A DNA stretch of 25,855 bases from an uncultured Alcaligenaceae bacterium (GCA_937952975.1 CALFXX010000041.1:1-25855), one strand, 5' to 3'; shown: positions 7,013 to 14,868, counted from the stretch's first letter. Numbers and translations are program-made. The notes: generated from the letters alone by a model not told the origin.

Positions 7013-8344
7013 ATGCGCCAGCTCAGTCGGTGGCTGTGTTCGGCGCTCATTGGGTTAGCGGTCGGTGGCACGGTGTCCGCCGCCACGGCAGACATCGCCG
7101 CCAAGCAAGCGCAGGCCGAGCGCGAGCGTGTCGAGTTGCGCGCGCGTATTGAAGTCTTACAAAAAGAACTCAATGAGCGTGAGGGGTTGCGCAAAGAAGC
7201 AGCCGATGCGCTACAAGTGTCAGAGGCTGCCATTTCTGTTATTTCGCGGCGTTTGGGCGAGTTGGGCACCCAGTTGCGCCAAGCGCAGGCTGAGCTCGAC
7301 GAATTGCAAATTCAATTCAAACGACAGTTTGGCGTACTGGTCATGCGGCGTGATGAGTTATCTAACCAGTTGCGCAAGCAGTACTCAAGCGGTTTGTCTC
7401 CCTGGACCGCTCTGTTATCAGGAGATGACCCTCAGCAGATTGGTCGCGATTTGATCTACTTGGATTACATCTCGCGGGCGCGGTCGGCTGCGGTTGCTGC
7501 GGTAAAAAAAGAAATCGACCGCCTCGCCGAGCTTGAGGCTAAAACCGAGTTGCGCCGGCAGGATGTCGTGCGTTTAGTGCAAGAAACCACCGAACAAAAA
7601 AATCTACTGGATGTGCAAAAAAAAGAACGCGCAACGGTGTTGGCTCGGATTGAGGGGCAGTTACAGGCCCAACGCGCCGAAGCCGCGGCCCTTGGTCGAG
7701 ACGACAAGCGTCTGTCTGATCTAGTCGATGACCTTGCCGGGCAGTTGCAGGCTGCTCGACAGGCTGCTGAGGCTGCGCGTCAAGCTGAAGCTGCCGAGAC
7801 CGCTCGCAAAGCCGAAGCAGCCCGGCAGGCCGAACAAGCGCGGCGCCAGGCGCAAGAGGCAAGCCGCGCCAAAGAGCGCCAGGAAGCGCAAGAACAGGCG
7901 GCTGCCGCAGCGCCTGCGCGCTCAGCCGAGAGCGCTACTTCATCGGGCGCTGGCGGGGCGGGCCTCAAGCCAGGTTTACGCTGGCCGCTTAAGGGGCAGG
8001 TGATGGCACGCTTTGGCACCGATCGCCCCGAGGGCGGGGTCTGGCGCGGGATCTTGTTGCGTGCAACGGAGGGTGCCTCGGTGCAGGTTGTAGCGGCGGG
8101 TACAGTGGTTTACGCAAATTGGTTGCGTGGTTTTGGTAATTTGATCATCATTGATCATGGGCAGCAATATTTAAGCGTCTACGCCTATAACCAAAGTTTG
8201 CTTAAGCAAATTGGTGATGAGGTTCAAACCGGCGAGACGATTGCCCTTGCAGGTAGTACCGGTGGGCAGGTGGATTCGGCCCTATACTTCGAGATACGGC
8301 ATCGTGGGTCAGCGGTTGACCCCGTTCAGCTTTTGGCGCGCTAA
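7013..8344 (+). CDS. envC: Murein hydrolase activator EnvC-like protein (coiled coil plus degenerate LytM domain)
   Basis: EnvC acts in the periplasm at the division site, where it activates N-acetylmuramoyl-L-alanine amidases. A signal peptide (about 1-24, ending near VSAATA) is followed by a long coiled coil rich in Glu, Gln, Arg and Ala, including a repetitive AARQAE-type stretch near residues 245-300. The C-terminal LytM/M23 domain begins at LRWPLKGQVMARFG. The zinc ligands of active M23 peptidases are missing: the usual HxGxD site reads WRGILL and the HxH site reads SVYAYN, as in E. coli EnvC. It is thus an activator rather than an endopeptidase. AAGGA lies eight bases before the ATG at 7013. 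It is 443 residues long. Confidence 0.92.
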   Translation: MRQLSRWLCSALIGLAVGGTVSAATADIAAKQAQAERERVELRARIEVLQKELNEREGLRKEAADALQVSEAAISVISRRLGELGTQLRQAQAELDELQIQFKRQFGVLVMRRDELSNQLRKQYSSGLSPWTALLSGDDPQQIGRDLIYLDYISRARSAAVAAVKKEIDRLAELEAKTELRRQDVVRLVQETTEQKNLLDVQKKERATVLARIEGQLQAQRAEAAALGRDDKRLSDLVDDLAGQLQAARQAAEAARQAEAAETARKAEAARQAEQARRQAQEASRAKERQEAQEQAAAAAPARSAESATSSGAGGAGLKPGLRWPLKGQVMARFGTDRPEGGVWRGILLRATEGASVQVVAAGTVVYANWLRGFGNLIIIDHGQQYLSVYAYNQSLLKQIGDEVQTGETIALAGSTGGQVDSALYFEIRHRGSAVDPVQLLAR

Positions 8345-8401
8345 GAAACGCGGCGCGGCTCCAAGTGGTTGGCTTCAATAGTTTTTAACTCAGGAACGTG
8401 C

Positions 8402-9808
8402 ATGGGCACTCGCAAAATACGTGGTTTTGGTCTGGTATCTGTTGGTATCGTCGCCGGCATCTTGCTGAGCATGGGGATCACCGCGCTCGCGCAGCGTGGC
8501 GCACCCTTGCCGCTCGATGAGTTAAGACAATTTTCAAATGTGTTGTCTGCGATTAAAAACAATTACGTCGAACCCGTCACCGATAAAAAATTGATTGATG
8601 GTGCGATCGCGGGGATGTTGTCCGATCTTGATCCGCACTCGGCCTACCTGGATGCTGATGCTTTTAAAGAAATGCAAACGGCCACCCAAGGAGAATTTGG
8701 TGGCTTGGGGATCGAGGTGGGCACAGAAGACGGCATGATCAAGGTGATCTCGCCCATCGAGGACACGCCAGCGGCGCGTGCAGGTATTCGTGCGGGTGAT
8801 TTGATTTCAAAGATTAATGACACGTCAACCAAAGGCTTGTCGCTCACCGAAGCGGTCAAGATGATGCGCGGCCCGGTTAAAACGCCGATCACCTTGTCTA
8901 TTATTCGGCAAGGTCAAGCGCAGCCTTTGGTGATCAAAATCATTCGCGACACGATTCGCGTGCGCAGTGTCCGTAGCAAAATGCTCGACACCAATATTGG
9001 TTATGTGCGTATTGCGCAGTTTCAAGAAAAAACTGGTTCGGATCTTGTTCGTCATCTTAAAGACCTGAGCGCTAAAGGCGCCCCGCGCGCTTTGATTCTT
9101 GATCTGCGTAACGACCCCGGTGGTTTATTGAACAGCGCCATTGGTGTATCGGCTGCGTTTCTCGAGCCCAACACGCTTGTGGTGTCTACCGATGGCCGAG
9201 TGCCCGACTCAAAGCATAAGTACCTTGCGGTCGCATCAGACTATGCGCGCGGCGAGTCTGACTATCTGTCTGGTTTGCCAGCTTGGGTAAAAACGGTACC
9301 GATGGTTGTGTTGGTGAACGTGGGCTCTGCCTCTGCGTCTGAGATTGTGGCCGGTGCCCTGCAAGATCACAAGCGTGCGACGATTATGGGTAACCGTACC
9401 TTTGGCAAGGGCTCAGTTCAGGTGATTTTGCCGATCTCTGAAAACACTGCAATCAAATTGACTACTTCGCGTTATTACACGCCAAAGGGCCGCTCGATTC
9501 AGGCGACCGGCATTATGCCCGACGAGGTGGTGGCCGACACGGCTGAGGGTGACCTGTTCAGAGTGCCGCGCGAAGCCGATTTGCAGCGTCATCTCAGTAA
9601 TCGTCAAACCGAAGCCGAAGTCAAAGGCACCGTTGATGAGCCTCCTTTGGCCGACACTACCAAGATGTTTACGTTTGGTGCGCCTGAAGATTTTCAGTTG
9701 CAGCAAGCGATTAACTACTTGGATGGCAAGCCTTTGCAAAAGGCTGTTGCTCGCCCCAAGGCTGTGACTGCGGCTCAGCCAAGCGAGGGTGCTGCGAGTA
9801 GCAAATGA
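8402..9808 (+). CDS. Carboxy-terminal processing S41 peptidase (CtpA-like)
   Basis: This is a periplasmic serine protease of family S41A, which trims or degrades envelope proteins by recognising C-termini. After a membrane or signal segment (about residues 8-30) come the N-terminal helical block with LSDLDPHSAYLD, a PDZ domain (about 95-185, with GEFGGLGIEVG and GDLISKIN), and the catalytic domain. The Ser-Lys dyad is predicted at Ser311 (in GSASASEIVAGALQDH) and Lys336 (in TFGKGSVQ), by spacing from E. coli Prc as I remember it. AGGAA sits five bases before the ATG at 8402, which decides the start. It follows envC closely, as in many proteobacteria where a CtpA is paired with an EnvC-type protein, and its stop overlaps the next ATG (ATGA). 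Confidence 0.94.
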   Translation: MGTRKIRGFGLVSVGIVAGILLSMGITALAQRGAPLPLDELRQFSNVLSAIKNNYVEPVTDKKLIDGAIAGMLSDLDPHSAYLDADAFKEMQTATQGEFGGLGIEVGTEDGMIKVISPIEDTPAARAGIRAGDLISKINDTSTKGLSLTEAVKMMRGPVKTPITLSIIRQGQAQPLVIKIIRDTIRVRSVRSKMLDTNIGYVRIAQFQEKTGSDLVRHLKDLSAKGAPRALILDLRNDPGGLLNSAIGVSAAFLEPNTLVVSTDGRVPDSKHKYLAVASDYARGESDYLSGLPAWVKTVPMVVLVNVGSASASEIVAGALQDHKRATIMGNRTFGKGSVQVILPISENTAIKLTTSRYYTPKGRSIQATGIMPDEVVADTAEGDLFRVPREADLQRHLSNRQTEAEVKGTVDEPPLADTTKMFTFGAPEDFQLQQAINYLDGKPLQKAVARPKAVTAAQPSEGAASSK

Positions 9809-10566
9809 ACGATGCGCAATTGCTACGCTATGCCAGACATATCTTGCTCGATGAGTTTGGAATCGAGGGGCAAGAAAAGCTGCTAGCGGGCACCGCACTG
9901 GTGGTGGGTGCTGGCGGGTTAGGCTCGCCGGCCGCGATGTATCTTGCGTCGGCCGGTGTGGGCACTATTATTTTGGCTGACCACGATACCGTTGAGATCA
10001 GCAATTTACAGCGTCAGATTTTGCACAATACGAGTCGGTTGGGTCAGTTAAAAGCCGAATCGGGTCGTGAGACGATGCTCGCTCTCAACCCGGATATTGT
10101 TGTCAAGACGCTGACCACGCGCATGGATGCTGAGTCACTTGATGCACAGATCGCGCAGGTCGATGTGGTGCTAGATTGCACTGATAATTTTGCGACACGT
10201 CACGCGGTCAATCGCGCTTGCGTCAAACACAATAAGCCTTTGGTGTCGGGCGCTGCGATCCGATTTGAAGGCCAGATCAGCGTGTTTGATGCGCGTGACC
10301 CGACTGCCCCTTGCTACCACTGCTTGTTTCCTGAGGCCGAAGACGTTGAGGCCGTGAGCTGTGCCTCGACGGGCGTATTTGCGCCTCTGGTTGGCATCAT
10401 TGGTAGCATGCAAGCTGCCGAGGCCATTAAGGTGTTAGCGCAGGTTGGGCAGTCTTTGAAGGGGCAGCTATTGATACTTGATGCCTTCGAGATGGACTGG
10501 CACCGAGTGCGTGTGCAGCGCGATCCGGGGTGTCCGGTATGTGCCTCACGCGTCGCGGGCGACTGA
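9805..10566 (+). CDS. HesA/MoeB/ThiF-family sulfur-carrier adenylyltransferase
   Basis: Members of this E1-like family adenylate the C-terminal glycine of a small sulfur-carrier protein (MoaD for molybdopterin or ThiS for thiamine). The protein has the nucleotide-binding motif GAGGLGS at 35-41, the arginine-containing QRQILH segment, DCTDNFATRHAVNRAC, and four zinc-ligand cysteines (CYHC and CPVC). The 253-residue length fits a stand-alone MoeB or ThiF without a rhodanese domain. MoeB and ThiF cannot be separated safely here: a cysteine in SCASTGVF is compatible with either, and no other thiamine or molybdopterin gene is near. Its ATG overlaps the ctpA stop by four bases. Confidence 0.9.
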   Translation: MNDAQLLRYARHILLDEFGIEGQEKLLAGTALVVGAGGLGSPAAMYLASAGVGTIILADHDTVEISNLQRQILHNTSRLGQLKAESGRETMLALNPDIVVKTLTTRMDAESLDAQIAQVDVVLDCTDNFATRHAVNRACVKHNKPLVSGAAIRFEGQISVFDARDPTAPCYHCLFPEAEDVEAVSCASTGVFAPLVGIIGSMQAAEAIKVLAQVGQSLKGQLLILDAFEMDWHRVRVQRDPGCPVCASRVAGD

Positions 10567-10652
10567 AGAGCTAGCACTCAGCGTGCGCGATCTAGGGCAA
10601 GGCCGAGATTTTGCGCTTAACCAGCGCAGCAGTGGGTCAACCGGTTTGTTGA

Positions 10653-11231
10653 CTATTGGCCCAAAATCAGCCGCAATTGGGCATCAATGTGAGTGGTAGG
10701 CGTTGCCTGCCAACGACTTTGCGCAAAGCGTAGCCAGCTGCCTAAGACACAGTGCGTGAGTAGCGTTGCCATGGGTGTCACTTCAGTGGTCGGCGCGAGC
10801 GTGCCGCCCGTGATTGCACTGCGTAGCGATTGTTTAAACGTGCTTTCAATGCGCTCGGTAATCTGGCTGACGCGTGCTTGCAGCCGTTCGTCTTCAGTGA
10901 CCAGTGCGTCGCCGCTGAGTACCCGAGTCATGCCACGGTTGCGCTCGGCAAACGTGACCAGCATCACCGCTATTTTTCGTGCTTGCTCGACACCATTGGC
11001 TTCGCCTGTGACAATTTGATTGACCAAGGTAAAAATGGTGGTTTCAATAAACTCAAACAGACCTTCAAACATTTGCGCTTTACTGGCAAAGTGTCGGTAT
11101 AGAGCTGCTTCTGAGCACTGCAGACGAGCCGCTAAGGCTGCCGTGGTAATGCGAGCCGCTCTGGGTTGCTCGAGCATCTCTGCCAGCATCTGCAGGATCT
11201 GATGTTTGCGTTCGCCTGTTTTGGCTGACAT
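10653..11231 (-). CDS. slmA: Nucleoid occlusion factor SlmA (TetR family)
   Basis: SlmA is a TetR-fold DNA-binding protein that blocks FtsZ assembly over the nucleoid. The N-terminal helix-turn-helix reads ITTAALAARLQCSEAALYRHFASKAQMFEGLFEF, almost the SlmA consensus, and the C-terminal ligand-like domain follows the family (VLSGDALVTEDERLQARV, RFAQSRW). I start at the ATG at 11231, with GAG about six bases upstream; in-frame ATGs at 11237 and 11249 are alternatives. 192 residues is normal. It is the last gene of the argB-HAD-slmA series and is convergent with the MoeB/ThiF gene. Because it lies beside housekeeping genes rather than a metabolic operon, a local regulator role is unlikely. Confidence 0.92.
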   Translation of the reverse strand: MSAKTGERKHQILQMLAEMLEQPRAARITTAALAARLQCSEAALYRHFASKAQMFEGLFEFIETTIFTLVNQIVTGEANGVEQARKIAVMLVTFAERNRGMTRVLSGDALVTEDERLQARVSQITERIESTFKQSLRSAITGGTLAPTTEVTPMATLLTHCVLGSWLRFAQSRWQATPTTHIDAQLRLILGQ

Positions 11232-11277
11232 GGTCATCTCGCGCAACATGAAGGATTAGAAATAAATCGGGCGCGGC

Positions 11278-12066
11278 TTATACGCCTTGCAAGGGCCGCT
11301 TCTGTAACAATAAATCGCCTACGCAGTTTACCCGCAAGTCGACAAAATTGGGTCGCCCGCTTTTGCCACGGCCAAACGGCGAACCAGGATGAAAGACATG
11401 AACCGTGCGCAGACCCGCTTTGCGCGCACTACGCAGGTTTTCGACCGTATCCTCAACCAGTACCGCGCGTCTTGGGTGAATCCCCTCGTGTGCAAGGATA
11501 TATCTCATCAACGCCACTGAGGGTTTGGGTCGAAAGCGCCCATGAAACTGCATTTGCTCGATGCCCCATAATTGATCAAAGCAGCGAAGAATCCCTAAAT
11601 GCTTGAGTACGGCCCGCGCGTAATGCAACGGTGCGTTGGTGAACAAAATTTTTCGACCGGGCAAACGGTTGAGCTTCGCGCGTAGACCGCGCTCGGCCTT
11701 GACTAACGGGGCGACATCAAAAGCATGGCTGCGCTGCAAAAAAGCGTGTAGATCTCGGTGGTCGCCGTGTCATTAAAAAAAAAATGTGGCGCCGTAGCGC
11801 CGCCAATAACGGGTGCGAAGCTCGCTTGCTGCGGCTTCACCAAGGTCTAGGCTCTCCATGACTGCGGCGGTCATACCGAGATTGATTTCTCGAAAAATTT
11901 TGTGCGAGGTGTCGTGTAGCGTATTGTCGAGGTCAAACAGCCAAACCGGTGACTGCTGCGCTTTTTGCGTTGAGCCTGCAAGTGTGCGCCCGCCGTTTAA
12001 AGGCCGGTGCACACCCGCCCGGCGCGAGCGCACCGGAGGATGCTGAGGAAACCGCAGTCGAGGCAC
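11278..12066 (-). pseudogene. HAD-family pyrimidine 5'-nucleotidase, apparently broken by adapter-derived bases
   Basis: This is a haloacid-dehalogenase-superfamily nucleotidase of the pyrimidine 5'-nucleotidase type. Motif I is WLFDLDNTLHD (about residues 42-52), motif II is ILFTNAP, the motif III lysine is in RPKPS, and motif IV is VLVEDTVENL. The N-terminal part (12066 to 11773) ends at TAA, directly followed by TGA; the C-terminal part resumes in the same frame (AFLQRSHAFDVAPL). Both stops lie in a 39-base block (11746-11784) that matches the Illumina P5 flow-cell oligonucleotide, so codons 95-107 appear overwritten and the gene is probably intact in the organism. The GTG start at 12066 follows the argB stop by seven bases, and slmA is downstream. 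All motifs outside the block are well preserved, which argues against real decay. Confidence 0.9.
11746..11784 (-). other. Illumina P5 adapter / flow-cell oligonucleotide sequence (artefact)
   Basis: On the minus strand this block reads ten T, then 29 bases starting AATGACACGGCG and ending ATCTACAC. The Illumina P5 sequence, as I know it, starts AATGATACGGCG and is otherwise identical, so 28 of 29 bases match (C in place of T at the sixth base). The flow-cell-bound P5 oligonucleotide carries exactly ten T before it. Read one frame over, the translation is FFFNDTATTEIYT, a peptide well known from adapter-contaminated database proteins. The block begins right after the codons for GAT of the HAD gene, and is 13 codons long, so the gene frame is kept on both sides. 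Confidence 0.96.
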
Positions 12067-12073
12067 CTGGCGC

Positions 12074-12973
12074 TTAAGTTGACGAAATCATGGTGCCGAC
12101 CCCGCGGTCGGTCAAGATTTCAAGCAATAAACAGTGCGGTACACGGCCGTCAACCACGTGAACGGATTTCACACCGTTGCGCGCTGCGTCAAGCGCGGAT
12201 GAGATTTTTGGCAGCATACCGCCCGAAATCGTGCCATCGGCAAACAAGGCGTCGATTGTCTTGGCAGACAGTGAACGCATCAACTTGCCATCCTTATCAA
12301 GCACGCCTGGGGTGTTGGTCATCATCAGCAGTTTTTCGGCGCCTAAGACCTCGGCCATTTTCCCGGCGACCACATCGGCATTGATGTTGTAGGCCAGGCC
12401 ATCTTCGCCGTAGCCGATTGGCGAGATCACTGGAATAAACTGATCGTCTTGCAGGGCTTTGACCACCGCGGGCTCGACGCGCTCAATGTCGCCTACGAAG
12501 CCAATATCAAGCGGCTTGGACGGATCATCTTTGTTGGGCATCAGCAGTTTTTTAGCTTGTATCAAACAGCCGTCTTTTCCGGTTAGGCCCACAGCCTTAC
12601 CGCCGGCTTCGTTGATCATGAGCACGATATCTTGCTGCACTTGACCGCCTAGCACCCACTCGACGACTTCCATGGTGTCGGCATCGGTGACGCGCATCCC
12701 TTGTATAAAGGTGCCTTTTTTGCCAATACGACGAAGTGCCTCGTCAATTTGTGGCCCACCACCGTGGACAACAATGGGGTTCAGGCCAATGAGTTTGAGC
12801 AACACGACGTCGTGGGCAAAGCTGCGTTGCAAGACCTCTTCGGTCATGGCGTTGCCACCGTATTTAATGACGATGGTTTTGCCATGAAAACGCTTAATGT
12901 AAGGCAAGCTTTCAGAGAGAACCTTTGCAACGACTTCAGGGGGCATCTGTGAGGATTGAGGCTGGCTGGTCAT
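12074..12973 (-). CDS. argB: Acetylglutamate kinase
   Basis: ArgB phosphorylates N-acetyl-L-glutamate in the second step of arginine synthesis. The amino-acid-kinase fold shows IVIKYGGNAM (about 35-43), VVHGGGPQID, GGKAVGLTGKDG, YNINADVVAGKMAEVL, and the C-terminal TDRGVGTMI. The 299-residue length and N-terminal helix (PPEVVAKVLSESLPYIKRFHGK) match the hexameric, arginine-inhibited type known from Pseudomonas rather than the shorter E. coli type, so feedback inhibition by arginine is likely (inference). It precedes the HAD nucleotidase by seven bases. It is separated from tlpA upstream by 82 bases that may hold its own promoter. Confidence 0.97.
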   Translation of the reverse strand: MTSQPQSSQMPPEVVAKVLSESLPYIKRFHGKTIVIKYGGNAMTEEVLQRSFAHDVVLLKLIGLNPIVVHGGGPQIDEALRRIGKKGTFIQGMRVTDADTMEVVEWVLGGQVQQDIVLMINEAGGKAVGLTGKDGCLIQAKKLLMPNKDDPSKPLDIGFVGDIERVEPAVVKALQDDQFIPVISPIGYGEDGLAYNINADVVAGKMAEVLGAEKLLMMTNTPGVLDKDGKLMRSLSAKTIDALFADGTISGGMLPKISSALDAARNGVKSVHVVDGRVPHCLLLEILTDRGVGTMISST

Positions 12974-13033
12974 AGGGCATTTGCAACAGTAAAAGCGTGT
13001 TGAGGGAAGACGGACGTCAGAATTATTTGAATA

Positions 13034-13039
13034 ATTGTA
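13034..13039 (-). promoter_or_regulatory. Candidate -10 element for argB
   Basis: On the minus strand the hexamer reads TACAAT and lies about 60 bases before the argB ATG, in the 82-base gap after the TlpA-like gene. It is embedded in an AT-rich stretch with a short palindrome (AATTATTTGAATAATT). No convincing -35 hexamer is found 16-18 bases upstream, so confidence is low. Confidence 0.3.
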
Positions 13040-13055
13040 GTGCGTGGCGAACCCA

Positions 13056-13547
13056 TTAGCCCGCTAACGCCTTTTCGAGCGTGTCGCGAAACTCTGCTTT
13101 GTTGTACTCGCCTAAATAGCGCTTGAGAATTTGACCGTTTTTATCGATCAGAAAAGCCGTAGGCGTCAGCTTCACGTCACCGAACGCCCGCGCCACTTGC
13201 CCAACCGTATCCAAGGCAACAGTAAAGGGTAACTTGCGAGTTTCGACAAAATTGATGACGTAGTTGGCCGGATCGTACTGCATCGCTACAGCAACGATTT
13301 CAAAGCCCTGCGCATGGTACTTGTCATAATTTTCGATATTGGCAGGCATTTGCGCGACACACGTGACGCAACTGGTTGCCCAAAACTTGACGAGTACAAC
13401 CTTGCCTCGCAGCTCAGACATCTTTAACTGCTTGCCCGAGAGTGTTGAAAACGTGACCTCGGGCGCCTGCGCGAGCGGGCTGGCGAAGAGCCAGATGCCC
13501 AGCCCCCCGAAAGCGACCAGCACTGCTGCCGCTAATAGCTTTTTCAT
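13056..13547 (-). CDS. TlpA/ResA-like periplasmic thioredoxin-fold protein
   Basis: This 163-residue protein has an N-terminal membrane anchor or signal segment (MKKLLAAAVLVAFGGLGIWLFA) and a TlpA-type thioredoxin domain facing the periplasm. The active site is CVTC at residues 60-63 within LVKFWATSCVTC, and the cis-proline loop is LTPTAFLIDKNGQI. Such proteins reduce disulfides, for example for cytochrome c maturation or copper centres, or act as thiol peroxidase-like enzymes. No cytochrome maturation gene is near, so the partner is unknown. The ATG overlaps the stop of the BON lipoprotein gene by four bases (ATGA), implying coupled translation. Confidence 0.9.
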   Translation of the reverse strand: MKKLLAAAVLVAFGGLGIWLFASPLAQAPEVTFSTLSGKQLKMSELRGKVVLVKFWATSCVTCVAQMPANIENYDKYHAQGFEIVAVAMQYDPANYVINFVETRKLPFTVALDTVGQVARAFGDVKLTPTAFLIDKNGQILKRYLGEYNKAEFRDTLEKALAG

Positions 13548-14278
13548 TTCACCGGCATCACTTCAACACCAGCGCCACTGGATGGCGTCGCAGCAGCGGG
13601 GGCCTCACCTAAGGGTGTTGTGTTGCTGTTGCTGCTCTTGTTGAACACACGGTTAGCGTCATCGAGTTTGTTTGCTTCAGCCGCCGAGATCACTTGGAAT
13701 AGTTTGTCTACGCGTTTGACGCCGCTGACCTGAGCGGCTGCTGCCGCGGCAAGGTCACCCTCGCGTTGCGTCACCAAGCCCATCAGATACACCACGCTGC
13801 GGTCTGTGACCACAACAATCGTGCGCGAAGGAATTTCGTTGGTGGTCGCCAGCGTTGTCATGACCTTAGAGGTGATCCAGGTGTCGTTGCTGAGCTCGCC
13901 AAACGAGGCGGTTTCTTTGACAACGTTGACTTGGTTAGAGACTGACTTCACGCTTTGGGTTTTACTGGCAATTTCAGTTATTTCAGCTTTGCGGTCGTTA
14001 CCCAGCGAATCACCCGTGACTAACACAACGCCTTGGTAACTCGTGGTGTTGACACGCACGCTGTCGCCAAACTTTGAGCGTATTGAGCCTGCGACTTTGA
14101 TTTCAATCGTTTTGTCTTCAACCTGCTGACCTACGGTGCGTCGATCGACAACAACGATGCCGGTCGTGGCGGCAGCCCCACCCACCATCAGTGGAACGCA
14201 GCCTGGCAACAGAGCGCCTGTACCAGCAATGGCTAAACAGAGTGTGAGGGGGCGAACAAAAGGGGCAAGCAGTCTCAT
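13544..14278 (-). CDS. BON-domain outer-membrane lipoprotein (DolP/YraP-like)
   Basis: The protein starts with a lipoprotein signal peptide with lipobox LLPGC (Cys27) and then carries two BON domains. The first runs from about KTIEIKVAGSIRSKFGD to VSNQVNVV and the second from about NDTWITSKVMTTLATT to VDKLFQVI. BON domains bind phospholipid membranes; E. coli DolP supports outer-membrane integrity and assembly of BAM substrates. The length (244) exceeds DolP (191) because of a C-terminal low-complexity tail rich in Asn, Ser, Ala and Pro. The order yraN - SIS gene - BON gene is the same as yraN-diaA-dolP in E. coli, supporting the DolP assignment. Both ends overlap the neighbouring genes by four bases. 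Confidence 0.88.
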   Translation of the reverse strand: MRLLAPFVRPLTLCLAIAGTGALLPGCVPLMVGGAAATTGIVVVDRRTVGQQVEDKTIEIKVAGSIRSKFGDSVRVNTTSYQGVVLVTGDSLGNDRKAEITEIASKTQSVKSVSNQVNVVKETASFGELSNDTWITSKVMTTLATTNEIPSRTIVVVTDRSVVYLMGLVTQREGDLAAAAAAQVSGVKRVDKLFQVISAAEANKLDDANRVFNKSSNSNTTPLGEAPAAATPSSGAGVEVMPVK

Positions 14279-14868
14279 GCGGGTTCTCCGAGTAATAACG
14301 TGTCAATGCCATCGCACAGCAGGTGCAGCAGAAGAATGTGAACTTCTTGAATGCGCATCGTGCGTTCGTGTGGAACGCACAAATGAACGTCAGTGGGGAG
14401 GAGTAAGTTGCCGATGGTGCCACCACCCTTGCCCGTGAGCGCGATGACTTTCATTTCGCGCGCGTGTGCTGCCTCGATGGCGAGTTGCACGTTGACCGAG
14501 TTGCCGCTGGTTGAGATTGCGACCAGCACGTCGCCAGGTTGCCCGAGCGCCGTGATCTGTCGCGCAAAAACCTGGTCAAACCCGTAGTCATTACCGACAG
14601 CGGTCAAAATCGAGGTGTCGGTATTGAGCGCCACACCAGCAAGTGGCAGGCGATCACGCTCGAAGCGCCCGACCAGCTCGGCGATGAAGTGTTGCGCGTC
14701 TGCGGCCGAACCGCCGTTGCCGCAAGCAAGCATTTTGGCGTTGTTCGTGACGCAGCCAAAGCAAAGATCAATGGCCTGCAAAAGCGGGGCCGACAGGGTC
14801 ACCATACTGCGTTGAGTCGCAGCGATGTGGTCTTCGAAATGAGCGGTCAGTTTGGCAGCGAGATCCAT
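14275..14868 (-). CDS. SIS-domain phosphoheptose isomerase-like protein (GmhA/DiaA family)
   Basis: A single SIS domain of 197 residues, with CGNGGSAADAQHFIAELVGRF, ALNTDTSILTAVGNDYGFDQVF, and ISTSGNSVNV. GmhA isomerises sedoheptulose 7-phosphate to D-glycero-D-manno-heptose 7-phosphate for lipopolysaccharide core; DiaA, its paralogue, binds DnaA and promotes initiation of replication. Position between yraN and the BON lipoprotein matches diaA. However, residues corresponding to the E. coli GmhA metal and catalytic ligands are all present here (His60, Glu64, Gln174, His182), whereas E. coli DiaA lacks the glutamate and the last histidine as I remember it. An isomerase activity is therefore plausible. 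The 3' end overlaps the BON gene (ATGA). Confidence 0.88.
   Translation of the reverse strand: MDLAAKLTAHFEDHIAATQRSMVTLSAPLLQAIDLCFGCVTNNAKMLACGNGGSAADAQHFIAELVGRFERDRLPLAGVALNTDTSILTAVGNDYGFDQVFARQITALGQPGDVLVAISTSGNSVNVQLAIEAAHAREMKVIALTGKGGGTIGNLLLPTDVHLCVPHERTMRIQEVHILLLHLLCDGIDTLLLGEPA

Noticed and set aside
10636..10653. GTCAAC - CGGTTT - GTTGAC inverted repeat as a terminator between the MoeB/ThiF gene and slmA
   Set aside because: The stem is six base pairs with moderate GC and no T-run follows on either strand. It also overlaps the slmA stop. A function cannot be supported.
11278..11739. The C-terminal HAD part as a separate short gene starting at a TTG (11739)
   Set aside because: It lacks motif I, begins just after the artefact block and continues the frame of the upstream half. 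It is not an independent gene.
11746..11784. A poly-T tract with frame break in the HAD gene as a phase-variable (slipped-strand) switch
   Set aside because: The T-run is exactly ten long and is joined to a near-perfect P5 adapter sequence; both halves of the gene are in the same frame, so slippage by one base would not restore the protein. Artefact explains everything.
13544..14278. The BON protein as an OsmY-type periplasmic stress protein
   Set aside because: It has a lipobox and lies in yraN-SIS-BON order, which fits a DolP-like outer-membrane lipoprotein better than OsmY.
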